Of a stretch of 64,000 nucleotides of DNA, positions 10,152-21,004 are shown piece by piece. The stretch lies in contig NC_030853.1 in NCBI RefSeq assembly GCF_000208745.1, positions 31,016,628-31,080,627 on the forward strand. The letters run 5' to 3'. Below the pieces are notes generated by a model. It saw only the letters and a list, made by a program, of their open reading frames with translations. It was not told the origin of the DNA and ran no database searches. A program made the translations under genes and the position numbers. This DNA comes from Theobroma cacao (taxonomy: Eukaryota; Streptophyta; Magnoliopsida; Malvales; Malvaceae). The first letter of the stretch is position 1, and every line of letters starts with the position of its first letter.

Positions 10152-11575
10152 TAACAGAGATTATGGCCAACAAATAATGATTATCAGGCATTCAATTATC
10201 CCAAGAAAAAGTTTCCAAATGGTTTAATAAGATTGATGATTTTGAGTCTCGAAACTTTCATATGTTCCACGTATTCAGTATTATAATATCTTTGTCCTAT
10301 CTCTTTCTTCTTTTTTTTTTGTCGTCTATTTAATTTAATTACGTATACTTATTTAAAATTTGAAATTATTTAATGAAAAGACGGAAATTCTATTAGGAAA
10401 AAAATTTTTGAGATTGAAAACTTTTAGATGAAGAATAAAATTAAAGTAAAATAAAAAAAATTAAGCCTTTTTAATTTTCTTCAAATGCATAAAGCAAAAA
10501 TTGATTGAATCTTTCGTATTCAATTTTTATGTTTCATGTGCAAAAGACATATAAAGCAAAGTCAATGGCAATAAATGTTGTGGTCATTTTGTCATTGGAC
10601 AGAAAGGCCAATATCCAAGGAATTTGGGCCTACTTGAAAGCAAACACACCAACCTCAATTAGTTCTAGATAAGACTTCTTTTTGACAATTAATTTTATTA
10701 TTAAAAATATTTATAAACCATCAAAATTAACAGTATATATTACTTTCAATGTACTTTTTTGTCACTTGATTCTATAAAGAGAGAGAGAGAGAGAGAGAGA
10801 GTTTAATTTTGACAATGTCAAAGGATTGAACTTCCATCCCCCCAACTAAGTGAAGAATATGCATCCCTCACTTTTAACCAATGTACTTTATACCATTTGC
10901 CTTTTGTCCTTCTATGATTCCATCAACCTAAAAGGGAAGTGAACAAGACATATACGCTAAAGCTAGCTTTAAATGTTGGTACTGTCTTAGAAATTGATTG
11001 AAAATTTTTGAAGTAAAGAGAGGAGAGAGGGGATATATTAATTTGATGTCCAGCTACCCCAGAGAATTTCCAACAAACCTTCTGAAGAATCACACACCTC
11101 CTAATTCTCATTTCGTAACGTGCACGCATGGCACAAGTCTGATTGTTTATCATCTTAAATGGTAATTGTTTAAGGTTAGAATAAGAGAGAATCTTAATCT
11201 ATGGAACCCAAAGCTCTTATATATATCATAATATAAAAAGAGAAATCATGTAAAATGTAAAGTTATGTACGTTATAAAATAATCAAAAGTGATATGTAAT
11301 TATTTTAAAATTTAGAAAAAAATTTAAATACATTAATGTTAATGAAATTTCAATTTGAAAATACAGTGTTTAATTTTAAATATTAAATCGAGACAATATT
11401 GCACTGACTTTTGGTTCAAGGATTGCTTTAATAGAAGGAAAATGTGTCAACAAACAAACTAAGAGGCCAACAAAACCACAAGTAGAAAATTGACAAGATA
11501 CATTCACGTTAACAAATTAGTATTAGTAATTATATATACGTTAATGTTGGTGTGTTTGCATGAGACAGACGTCTG
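10152..11575. other. Spacer between middle and right MYB copies
   Basis: I see no gene. The left part is promoter of the middle copy, with homology to the left copy. A GA microsatellite lies at 10779-10801. The rest is AT-rich. Confidence 0.55.
10648..10654 (+). promoter_or_regulatory. AC-II-like element ACCAACC (middle copy)
   Basis: Same element and surrounding block as at 7587-7593. It lies about 680 bp upstream of the ATG. Confidence 0.4.
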
Positions 11576-14166
11576 TCATCCTGCTTCATCACCATTGCCA
11601 TCATCCCACAACTGGCAAAGCACCTTGTCTGAATCATCCCATAGTTCCCATTGATCAGCATCATGACACTGACCAAACCCAGCAGCAGAATCCCAATCAA
11701 GCCAATCCTTGTCGAACCATGAAGTTTCTGCAGGCGATGAAAAGGAACTCATCTGATATTCCCCAGCTTTACCAATTATCTCTGCATTTGAGCTCCAGAT
11801 GCCACAGCTTTCTCTTTCTTCATCTTTTTGAGCGCCCCTTTGGACCCCGTTAACCCTGTCCTCAGTTATAACCCTGGTGCCATTTTCTACATTTGGGGTA
11901 AACCCACGGTTCCCACTTGGATCCACACCTTCACTTTGCAGGACGCTGCTAAGGCGCTTTATTTCACTGTCTAGCCACTCGTATGGTCCCAGAACCTCCT
12001 CGCTCTCTCTCTCGCTACAGCTACCGTACGTTTCAACCGCACTGCAACTTTCTTCACCAGAACTTAATGCTATTCCTCTGCTTTTGCTCTCGTCATAATT
12101 GCCTGCTTTCCCTGCACTGCTGTGCATGCACGAACCATGCATTATTCCAATGTTTCTTCTACCCGCTACTGCAGAAATAGGGTCCTCATCATGGTTCTCA
12201 TTGGGTTGCAAATTTTTCATGATTTTTCTGTCCTGGATTGGTGCTCCAGGAATAGTGTTTCCTTGGGCTGCGGATTCCATCTCCTCATTTGGGGTGAGAT
12301 CATTCTTAGGAATACCGAATGACAGCAAAGCCAACTTTTGTCTTTTCATGGCTGATCGGCTGGTTCGACCGCCTGTTCGCTTGCATTCTTCCGCTGTTGT
12401 TATAATATCAATCTCACCTGGTTTGGTATCTTTTATTGTCTTGGTGAATCTGTAAATTTTTCGGCTTAAATGAGAGTTCCAGTAATTCTTGATCTCATTG
12501 TCTGTTCGTCCTGGTAATTGTGCAGCAATTAAAGACCACCTAAAACAGTCCAACCATAGTAAAGAATACTGGTTACAAAAAAAAAAAAAAAACAATCTCA
12601 TGGTAGAAATTAAGCTCAATGACTAGGTTCTTCTTGTTTTGATGAAAGCTTAATGACCAAGGGATTGAAGCAACCAAGTACTGGAAAATTTTGACCTTGC
12701 CAAACTAAAGCTGGCATTTCATTGCAATATTTGCAATAGCTAGATATAAAAGAAATCTGGGTAAACAGTTTTAGTTCAAGGGGAATGGGTTACGTTCATG
12801 CCTGAAGTTTGAGCTTGGTAGGAATCTGTCTAAGATCGAAGTTGAGAAGAGGGTTTCAATCATGCAGTTCCGACCTAAGGACTGGTTAATTGCCTGTAAG
12901 TACTAAACTAAAAGGACTTTTTTAACAGCATAACGCTAACTGCAGTGAAGGACAGTGCTTGATCACTATCTTTCGAAGAAAATAAGGTATTTCATTTTGC
13001 AAATTATTCTAGCTTCTTAGACTATGATGTTGATCATATACTAACATTTAGCCCCAATCAATGGCAAGAAAAAGGTATCAGAACTTTGGATTTGAACATC
13101 TGATAACGCCATCTGATGGGAATTTCCTTTTTTTTTTTCGTTCAGCCAAAAAAATGTGGGTTTAAGTAATATACTGCATGAAGCAGTGATGAATCAGCAG
13201 TAAGCTGTTCCGAAAAAGAGTAAAGATACTCAGATGTCAGATGCATCTGATGGGATGCTTGGTAAAAACCATCCTCTAGAGCATCTTGAGGCCAATTTAT
13301 GCAATTTTAAAAGTATGATGGGCTCCTCTCGGCTAGCTGTTTAGCTTTTTGCTTATGGAAGCAGTGAAATTAAGAACAATATCAAGGTTTGAACCTTGCG
13401 GCAAAGAAGTATTTAGAAAACCAGGAAAGTTCAACAAATTTCTTAATCTTTATTCTTGTCCCCAACGTTTTGGGGGAAAGGATGCACGAGCCAATATTAA
13501 CCCTGTGGCTGAAAGGCTTGTTGCTTGCTCTCAGCTTCCTGCTTGCTCTCAGCTTCCTCTCTTTATTAACAAGTCTTTCTTGTGCCGGCAAAAAGAGAAA
13601 AAGGGAGAACATTTTGGAGAAACGGAGAGGATCGTACGATATGCAAGGTTGCTCTTCAGAATTAAGGTTTCTAAATTCTATATTCATTCTCAAGAATTAC
13701 CCAAAAATCAGAAACTGAAAGCAAAAACCTTAGAGAGTACTGATCTGTGTAGATGATCTGCAAGAGTGGAAAGTAATTGATAGGAGACAAAACATTGTTT
13801 GTACCTATTCCCCAAAGCAGCACGCAGCTTGACAATGGTTTCTTCCTCTTGAGCAGTGATGTTCCCTCTCTTCAAGTCAGCCCTCAAATAGTTTATCCAT
13901 CTCAGCCTGCAGCTCTTCCCACATCTCAGCAAACCTAATTTAAAAAAGGAAAATGATCATCCTTCATTCATAATCACTTAAAACAAACAAAACACAAAAG
14001 ATCTTCATCTGAGCATTGTTTTCAAGTATGTACCTGCATGCTTGGGCAATGACCTCCAGGATCCTTCCCCATTGGCTTGAATGTACTGCGTTAATATTTC
14101 ATCTTCCTCTGCTGTCCATCTCCCCCTCTTCAACCCCACCTTCTCACAACATGGAGATCTCCCCAT
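11576..14166 (-). CDS. R2R3-MYB transcription factor, flavonol-regulator (subgroup 7, MYB111/MYB12-like), right copy
   Basis: Exons 14034-14166, 13805-13934 and 11576-12539 give 408 aa. R2R3 starts [20 protein letters not shown] and continues with [20 protein letters not shown] and [33 protein letters not shown] after the MYB domain is a full subgroup 7 motif, better than in the middle copy. R3 lacks the bHLH-interaction signature. NSHLSRK is the typical end of R3 in MYB12/111, whereas the middle copy has KTHLRRK; the right copy therefore looks closest to the ancestral state. The predicted role is activation of early flavonoid genes and flavonol synthase. Intron 2 is long (12540-13804). An in-frame ATG seven codons upstream is possible but lacks family support. 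Confidence 0.93.
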
Positions 14167-14218
14167 CTCTCTCTTTTCCTCCCGCATTCACTCCCCAAGA
14201 GCCTCCGAACATGAAAGA

Positions 14219-14300
14219 AAGAGAGAGAGAGAGAGGAGGCGGGTGCTGTGATCTTCTGCCTTGCTAGATAGACTTCGCACGTACAGAGAGAGAGAGAGAC
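14219..14300. repeat. GA/CT microsatellites upstream of the right MYB copy
   Basis: Two GA-rich tracts (about 14219-14236 and 14286-14300) lie 50-135 bp upstream of the ATG, probably in the 5' UTR or core promoter. GA/CT tracts are common in plant leaders. Confidence 0.6.
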
Positions 14301-14330
14301 AGAGAGGTTAAATACGAGAGTGATACGATG

Positions 14331-14392
14331 TGGACATAGGAACAGTGCCAGAGAAACTCCTAATGACTAATTTGTTGCTTAACAGAGATCAT
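14331..14392. promoter_or_regulatory. Interrupted counterpart of the MYB promoter inverted repeat (right copy)
   Basis: GATGTGGACATAGGAACAGT and TTGTTGCTTAACAGAGAT match the flanks and arms seen in the middle copy (GATGTAGACATAGCAACAGT and TGTTGCTTAACAGAGAT). Here they are separated by extra sequence, and one arm base differs, so the perfect palindrome is lost. It sits about 170 bp upstream of the ATG. Confidence 0.55.
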
Positions 14393-16746
14393 TGCATGTG
14401 GCCTAGGAATGATTACAAACAAAGTACTGACATCGGCAAAACATTTCGTAATTCATGGTATGAATTAATCAGACTGCCTTATTCACTAACCTAGGACCAT
14501 TCAGTCATTCAAAAGTTGCTAGACCCAAAAAGTTAACAAATTAACGAAGGAAATGAAGTCAACTCTCGAATGGTGCAGGAAGCTCCACGAGTCCATTAAT
14601 ATTTCCATTTTTTTTTCTTATACTAAAGTCTATCTATTATCTAAGTCAGGAACTTTCAGTTACTGAAACCCAAAATGATTATACTTAAAAAGAAGAAGAG
14701 TAAGCTGTTTAAGTGATGAGTACAGTAGCAGCAATCTTTTCTGGTCGGTCTAGGAACAGGAATGACGTCCAACCCCTTTAATTCAACTTGAAGTTCGTGG
14801 TAGTCCGTATTAAATTAAGTAATTCAAATTTTCACCGAACATATGATGTAAAATTATAAATATATATATATATATATATATAATTTATAAATTTTATTTG
14901 CACCTCGTTACATAATTGTTCTCTTTTTACCCACACAGAAAATGTAACAATCAATGTTATGGAGAGAAGAAAGAGATAAACATATGGTTGGGGGATTACA
15001 GATAAAATTTTCTCAAAATCATGAGAATAAATTTGCTGCCCTAGTCGACGGATGAATATGTTCAAGATCATACGTAGATAACAGTACAGGTTGGGACTTT
15101 TACATGTGTGCCCAAAGTCAGTAAGTAAACCCCACTTCTTTTTTTCCTTATTTAAGGCTTAGTTTTTATTGGTCCGAAATTGTCCATTAACGGCCAGTAC
15201 TGTCACGCTACACTAATGTTCACCAACTTTTCTGGCTATATACTCTGGTTAAACCTCCAAGCTCTTGTTCGTCCATTTATGCATTTATCAAAATAACAAA
15301 AAAAAAAAAGGTCCATTTATACGTAAAATCTCAATTTTTACTAATCAATACCATGTAATTAAACGGCCCTTATGTTTTTTTTTTTTGAAACATCTTGCTA
15401 TCAATCATGGCTCATTTGTATAGTAAAGACATCACATATGGCTTCTAATTACAGTTGTTTATTGGTATTTGTTTGTCTTGTTTTGGTTTGCTTCTTGGGG
15501 TTCATTTCTTCCTCTTTATAACAGAATTTACCTACTTTCTTTAGTTCGATAAATTGAGTTGTCCAAAGAGAAAGACATAGCCTCAATAGTGGTACTGCAA
15601 ATATATATACTTGCATGCATCAGATTTTCCTCTATGAATATCTCCCCGTCATGGCATGGCGCGATTGTTCTCCTCTCCTCGGGTTTAGACATGGAATTTA
15701 GAGACTCTTTGGGATTAAAAAAAAAGGTGGTAAATTAATAATATGTTTTTTACTATACCATATATACCGACAAATTTTAACTAACTTTTTATTATATTCT
15801 CGAAATATCAATATCAAATCACCGTATAAATATATATCAATTATATAGATTAAATAGTACATACAAAAACTAAATTTAACTTAAATCTATCAATAAATAT
15901 TCTCGAAACTAATATATCCTATCAGTACCAAATCTCAAACATTTCACTTCTAATAGTCAAAACTTGGGGCACGAACCAATTGGTAAATTAATAAATCTTC
16001 TCTAAACTTAAATAAACAAATTGATTAGATAATTCAGATCAGACTCTTTCTCTCTCTGTGTCTCTCTCTCTTGCTTTCTCTTTATCTCAGGTTGGGTGGA
16101 TGCCAACTTGTTTTTATCTTTTAAACCACTTAAAATTTAAACTTCCATTTCGCTAAACTTCTGGCCTACAAGAAGTGATTACATCCCTAGCAGTACGTAC
16201 TATTTCTTTTTATCATTCCATAGGAAGACGCAGTTTAACGATGATCAACAGTGTGTTTCGAGGTCACTTTTTCTAGTGCTTTGTCCGACTTCGGAGAAGC
16301 AAAAAAAAAAAAAAAATCCTGAGACTCAGCAATAGGCCAACTCTGACAAGGACATCACAACCCCGAATTGATTTTTGACATACTGCTTTTAATTTTTCTC
16401 CACCAAAATGAATAAGATTTAATTTACTTAAGAAAGCATATTACTAGCATACTTAAGGAACAAACTAAAGGTAGATGTCAGAAAATAATGGTACTGTAAC
16501 TTTTTTATTATTTTTTTAAAATCATTATTAAATGGAGATAGATATTACACATAATAAAACAAACAGAGAAGAGCTGTGCTTCAACAATCTTGTCGATGTT
16601 CTTGCTTTAATGGGACATGTTATTTCCTACCATGGTAGTATTAGATAAAATCACATCTAGAAAAAGATATATGATCATTGTAGAATATCCTTTGAAATTT
16701 GGTATCCAAATCCTGAAATTTGGAAGACACAACTTTCTACTCTAGG
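14393..16746. other. Gene-poor AT-rich region
   Basis: I see no gene. A TA microsatellite lies near 14859-14882, and there are several poly-A/T runs. No complete transposable element was recognised. Confidence 0.5.
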
Positions 16747-18778
16747 TGTTACGGTCCATACTAACTCTTGTAAGGTATTGTCCACTTTAACTCGTTGGTT
16801 TCACGGTTTTGTTATACAAAAAGAAAGGTGATGTGAATCTTTATATTCTTAGTATCACTCTAGTACATAGTTGATGTGAAATTTATAGCTCCCCTCCTTA
16901 GGACCATGGCATCTTCCCTTAGTCCTCACTGGGAGTTTCTCTCTTCGATGTGAGACATTATGGATCAACTCACTGGAAACATCATCTCAACGATGTAAAA
17001 TTCATGTCTACGCGAAAACCCCACTTCAACAAGGGTCCACTGTTCTCAATAGCACATTACTAGTCTGCTCTGACACCAATTGTTACGGTCCACACCAACC
17101 CCACCAATTGTCACGGTCCACACCAACCCTTGTAAGGTATTGTTCGTTTTGGCCTGCTGGCCTTACGATTTTATCCCACAAAAGAGACCTCACAAGCTAA
17201 AAGTGGTGTGAACCGTTATATTCATAGTATCACTCTAATACATAACTAATATGGGATTTATGGCTCCCATTTCTGGGACCATGGCATCCTCTCTTACTTT
17301 TAGTTGGAAATTTTTCTTCGATGTGAGACTTTGTGGCTCAACCTGCTAAAAGCATTATCTTGACAATTTGGAATTCACATCTACGCGAGGACCATGACAT
17401 CTTCCCTCACTTCAATAAGGGCCTACTATCCTCAGTGGCACATCGCTAGTACTCAAAGTCCACTCTGATACCAATTGTCATGATCCACACCAACCCATGT
17501 GAGATATTGTTCGCTTTGGCCCATTGACCTCACAATTTTGTCCCACAAAAAGTGCCTCACAAGTTAAAAGTTGTATGAATTCTTATGTTTCTAATATCAC
17601 TCTAGGACTATAACACCCCTTTTTATATCTCGACGATGTGGGATTCACGTCCACGCGAGGACTGTGACATCCTCCTCTACTTCAACAAGGGCCCACTGTC
17701 CTCAGTAGCATATAGCTAGCACTCAAAGTTTGCTCTAATAACAATTGTCACGGTCCATACTAACCTTTCTGATGTATTATCCGCTTTGGCCCGTTGGCCT
17801 CGCAGTTTTGTCCCACAAAAGGCACTTCACAAGTTGAAGGTGGTGTCAACCCTTATATTCTCAATATCACTTTAATACATAATTGATGTGGAATTCATAG
17901 CTCCCCTCTCTAGAACCCTGGCATCCTCCCTTACTTTCGGCTAGGAGTTTCTCTTCGATGTGAGACTTTATGGCTCAACCCGGTGGGAGCATTATCTCGA
18001 CGATGTGGGATTCACGTTTACGTGAGGACCCTAACATCTTCCCTCACTTCGATAAGGGCCCACTGTCATCAATGACACATCGCTAGTACTCAGAATTCAC
18101 TTTGAAACCAACTGTCATGTCCACAACAACCTCTATGAGGTATTGTCCGATTTAGCCCGCTGGCCTCACAGTTTTGTCCCATAAAAAGAACCTTACAAGA
18201 AGTTAAAGATAATGTAAACCCTTATATTCACAGTATCACTCTAGTATATAGTTAATGTAGAATTCATGGCTCTCCTCTCTAATACCATAGTGTGAACTTC
18301 TTAGTATCACTTTAGTACATAGTTGATGTAGGATTCATCTCTCCCCTCTTTAGGACCACAACATCCTCCCTTACTTCCCGTTAAGAGTTTCTTTTTGATA
18401 TGAAACTTTATGGCTCAACTCGCTAAAAGCATTATTTCAAAGATGTGAGATTCACGTCCATGTGAGGACCATGACATCCTCCCCTACTTCAACAATGGTC
18501 CACTGTCCTTAGTGGCACATCACTAGTGTTTAAAGTCCGCTCTTATATCAATTGTCACGATCCATAACAACCCTTGTGAGGTATTGTCCATTTTGATCTA
18601 CTAGCCTCACGATTTTGTCCCACAAAAAATGCCTCACAAGTTAAAGGTGGTGTAAACCCTTATATTCTCAATATCACATTAGTACATAGCTGATGTAAGA
18701 TTCATGGCTCCCCTCTCTAAGACCATAGCATCCTTATTTACTCTCCACTAAGAGTTTCTCTTCGATGTGAGACTTTAT
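16747..18778 (-). mobile_element. Tandem array of degenerate TRIM-like LTR retrotransposon units
   Basis: About six diverged units start at 16747, 17081, 17476, 17746, 18113 and 18553 (each TGTNA-CGGTCCA-like) and are 270-440 bp long. Before several starts, the + strand reads CTCTGATACCAATTGT, the reverse complement of an LTR end followed by TGGTATCAGAG. The latter is the standard primer-binding site for initiator tRNA-Met. Other shared blocks are CTTCGATGTGAGACTTTATGG, TGAGGTATTGTCCGCTTTGG-like and CCACGCGAGGACC-like. There is no coding capacity. Short LTRs, tRNA-Met priming and head-to-tail LTR-internal repetition match TRIM elements. The exact LTR borders are not defined. Confidence 0.65.
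17074..17129. repeat. 28-bp direct duplication at a TRIM LTR edge
   Basis: Two adjacent copies of CACCAATTGTNACGGTCCAC followed by ACCAACCC lie at the start of the second TRIM unit. One has T and the other C at the variable base. It looks like a local slip duplication inside the array. Confidence 0.75.
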
Positions 18779-18817
18779 GTGTGTGTGTGTGTTTGCATAT
18801 ATATATATATATATATA
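18778..18817. repeat. TG then AT microsatellite
   Basis: A TG tract (18778-18793) is followed by an AT tract (18797-18817). It marks the right end of the TRIM array. Confidence 0.9.
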
Positions 18818-20308
18818 GCTATATGTTTTAAAGATGGGGAAACAAGCCTTTAACAAAGTTTTTAATTCAACAATCAGCCTTGCAAGCTTGTGTGATGCGT
18901 TAGGCCAAGAATGTCCATTATTTGACTTATGGAATGAAACGTTTTAACTTGATAGTTTCATTAGCATGTTGTGTTGTTAAATATGCCAATCTGAAATATG
19001 TTTATGCATAAACATATGGTTTATGAATATATCGCTTAATGTCTTATCATGCTTTGCTAATGCATTGAAATTATATTGCTTTTTTTCTTAATATAATAGA
19101 GACACTCAAAAGTAGGCATGTTGTCACATCAGGTTATGTGACTCTTATGCACAAAGTTAGCTCTAGCTAGAGATATATCGAGAATGCCTACGGGCACATG
19201 TTTACATGGTAAGACCACGGGTTGATGTTTACGTGGTAAAACCACAAGTTTATATATTACGTGGTCGAGGCCACAGTTTAACATAGTTGGGTACACATAT
19301 TACGTGAGAGACTACAGGTTTAAATCTTACTCGAGATTGATTACTTCTTGATTGGTTTTAATTTCAATCATGGCATGGTAATGATACTTGAAAATTGTTT
19401 TTACATGACAAGTGAAGTTGTACGTGTTGATTGGTGATTAAAAATATCACATTCTTATGTTTTAAGGTTGATTATCATATACCTGCCATGAGTTTACAAC
19501 TAATAAGAGATTGAAGTTATAAAGATTTTAGCATGCTACACATAAAGTTTTTCACGTGTTGAGAGATTTCTTACTATGCATTTTAAGCTTGATTTGCTTA
19601 ATACATGTGTTCGACTTAAATTGATATTTTCTAGACTTACAACACTTAGATTTCATTAATTTAATTGACCATATTTTTATTGATCTCTTCTTGATTTATA
19701 AATATTTCATACTTATATTTGTTTTCCTTCCTGCCCATTCACTGAGTTACGAAAGACTCATCCCAATTAATCGTCACCTACAGCAGATAAGTAATTAAAT
19801 TGAAGGCAATTGTGACGAGAAAAATTTAACTTACTAAGTAGGTATTTGGCATCTCATAGCACTACCATATGTGTCACTCCGCTTTTAAAGGTCTTCGAGT
19901 TTATTATGTGTTTTGATTAAGCTTGTCTAAGTAAATTATGAAAAATGTACTCTAAGTACCAAGTTGTATTTTTATTATTATTGGGATGTAAGAACAAGAA
20001 CGTTTCTAAGTATTTAAATATTTCTAAGTATTTACGTGTTAAATGATGTATAACAATTACTCAAATGTGATTCGTTAATCAAGTGTTATGACATTCATTA
20101 CTACAATAATTAAAATTTTAAGACTAGTGACCGAATGTTCGAGAATTGCTAAGAAAAGTTTAAACTAAGATTGACTTGGGACTCAACGAACTTGCTCAAG
20201 AGACTTGGGCGTCGGTAACGATCGTAGAACAGTCATTACAGATCCGAGTGGATTCCTAGCTATAAAAGAAACCCACCAACTTCTTATCCGTACGGGAGAG
20301 AAATATTA
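18818..20308. other. Probable LTR-type retroelement debris without ORFs
   Basis: There is no coding gene. The composition is more balanced than the surrounding AT-rich spacers. The stretch carries the short hairpin-like repeats annotated at 19201-19320. It resembles non-coding LTR sequence, but no paired LTR, primer site or polypurine tract could be assigned, so the call is tentative. Confidence 0.35.
19201..19320. repeat. Four spaced GTGGT/ACCAC hairpin-like motifs
   Basis: Related units begin near 19201, 19228, 19257 and 19300, each starting TTTAC(A/G)TG or TTACGTG. The first three hold imperfect palindromes such as GTGGTAAAACCAC and GTGGTCGAGGCCAC; the fourth (ACGTGAGAGACTACAG) is degenerate. 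Confidence 0.6.
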
Positions 20309-20666
20309 ATGAACCTAAGCAAAAACGAGTGCTACCCAAATGGCATGAAGATCTTTCCAGAGAAGTTACAGAAAATTCTGAGTACATTCATCATTGATAC
20401 TGGCACTACCCACAGCATGGCAGGCAGGGCGAATGTTGATGAGTTATCAACGTCGGCAAACACCATCGGGAAAGAGAGTGCAATTAAACCTGATCACCGA
20501 AAAAATTTATAGCCTGCCTTCTTTTACCTTAAAGCCTATTTATTTTGCACAACTACCTGCAATCCAATTAAAAGATATATATGGCTTTTCCGCCATGATC
20601 AAAGGCGTGGGAAAAATCAGGCGCTTACCCGGACCTTTTCAGGTCACCCCGTTCAAAGTTTGCTGA
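20309..20666 (+). pseudogene. Fragment resembling a plant pepsin-like (A1) aspartic protease
   Basis: One frame (from 20309) reads NGMKIFPEKLQK then FIIDTGTTHSMAG, the usual form of the second active-site motif of nepenthesin-type proteases (IIDSGTT/IIDTGTT preceded by NGxxI-P). It ends at a stop near 20512. A second frame then continues with SLPSFTLKPIYF and QLPAIQLKDIYGFSAMIKG, so a frameshift separates the pieces. No N-terminal lobe with the first DTG motif is visible upstream. It is most likely a decayed gene fragment. A retroelement protease is less likely because the flanking residues fit A1 enzymes better. Confidence 0.4.
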
Positions 20667-21004
20667 GATCATGGCAGCAATGGTATCTGACACGGGTCGG
20701 GTGCATTTGATCTCCAACTAGAAGCTTAAAGGTGCTTCCTTCGATAATCTGTTATTTTCCTTTACAAAAAAAAAGGCCTTAATATACAGTACAAAGCAGG
20801 AAAGGAATGATGGGGAGGCAATTCTTACAATATGATTGGAAAAAAAGAAAATGAGTATGCTCTATTTGCACCATGATTCTCTTCAATAGAATTTACAGGA
20901 TTGGTGTCAGCAAAACAGTTATTTTAACGCACACTTACATAATTCCTTCTGTGAAAAATTTTTCCCATCGATACTTCATCAGGGAGGGTTGAACACTTTG
21001 TATC

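Noticed and set aside
12781..12900. Possible tRNA-derived SINE in MYB intron 2
   Set aside because: Some words resemble tRNA-type B-box phrases, but no A-box/B-box pair, tail or target duplication was found.
13349..13756. 135-codon ORF on + in intron 2 of the right MYB copy
   Set aside because: Low-complexity sequence with a small local duplication (CTTGCTCTCAGCTTCCT twice); no domain, and it lies inside a well-defined intron.
20300..20520. Retroviral-type aspartic protease of a Copia or Gypsy element
   Set aside because: The IDTGTT motif with preceding NGMKIFPEK fits pepsin-like plant proteases better, and no Gag, RT or integrase sequence is nearby.
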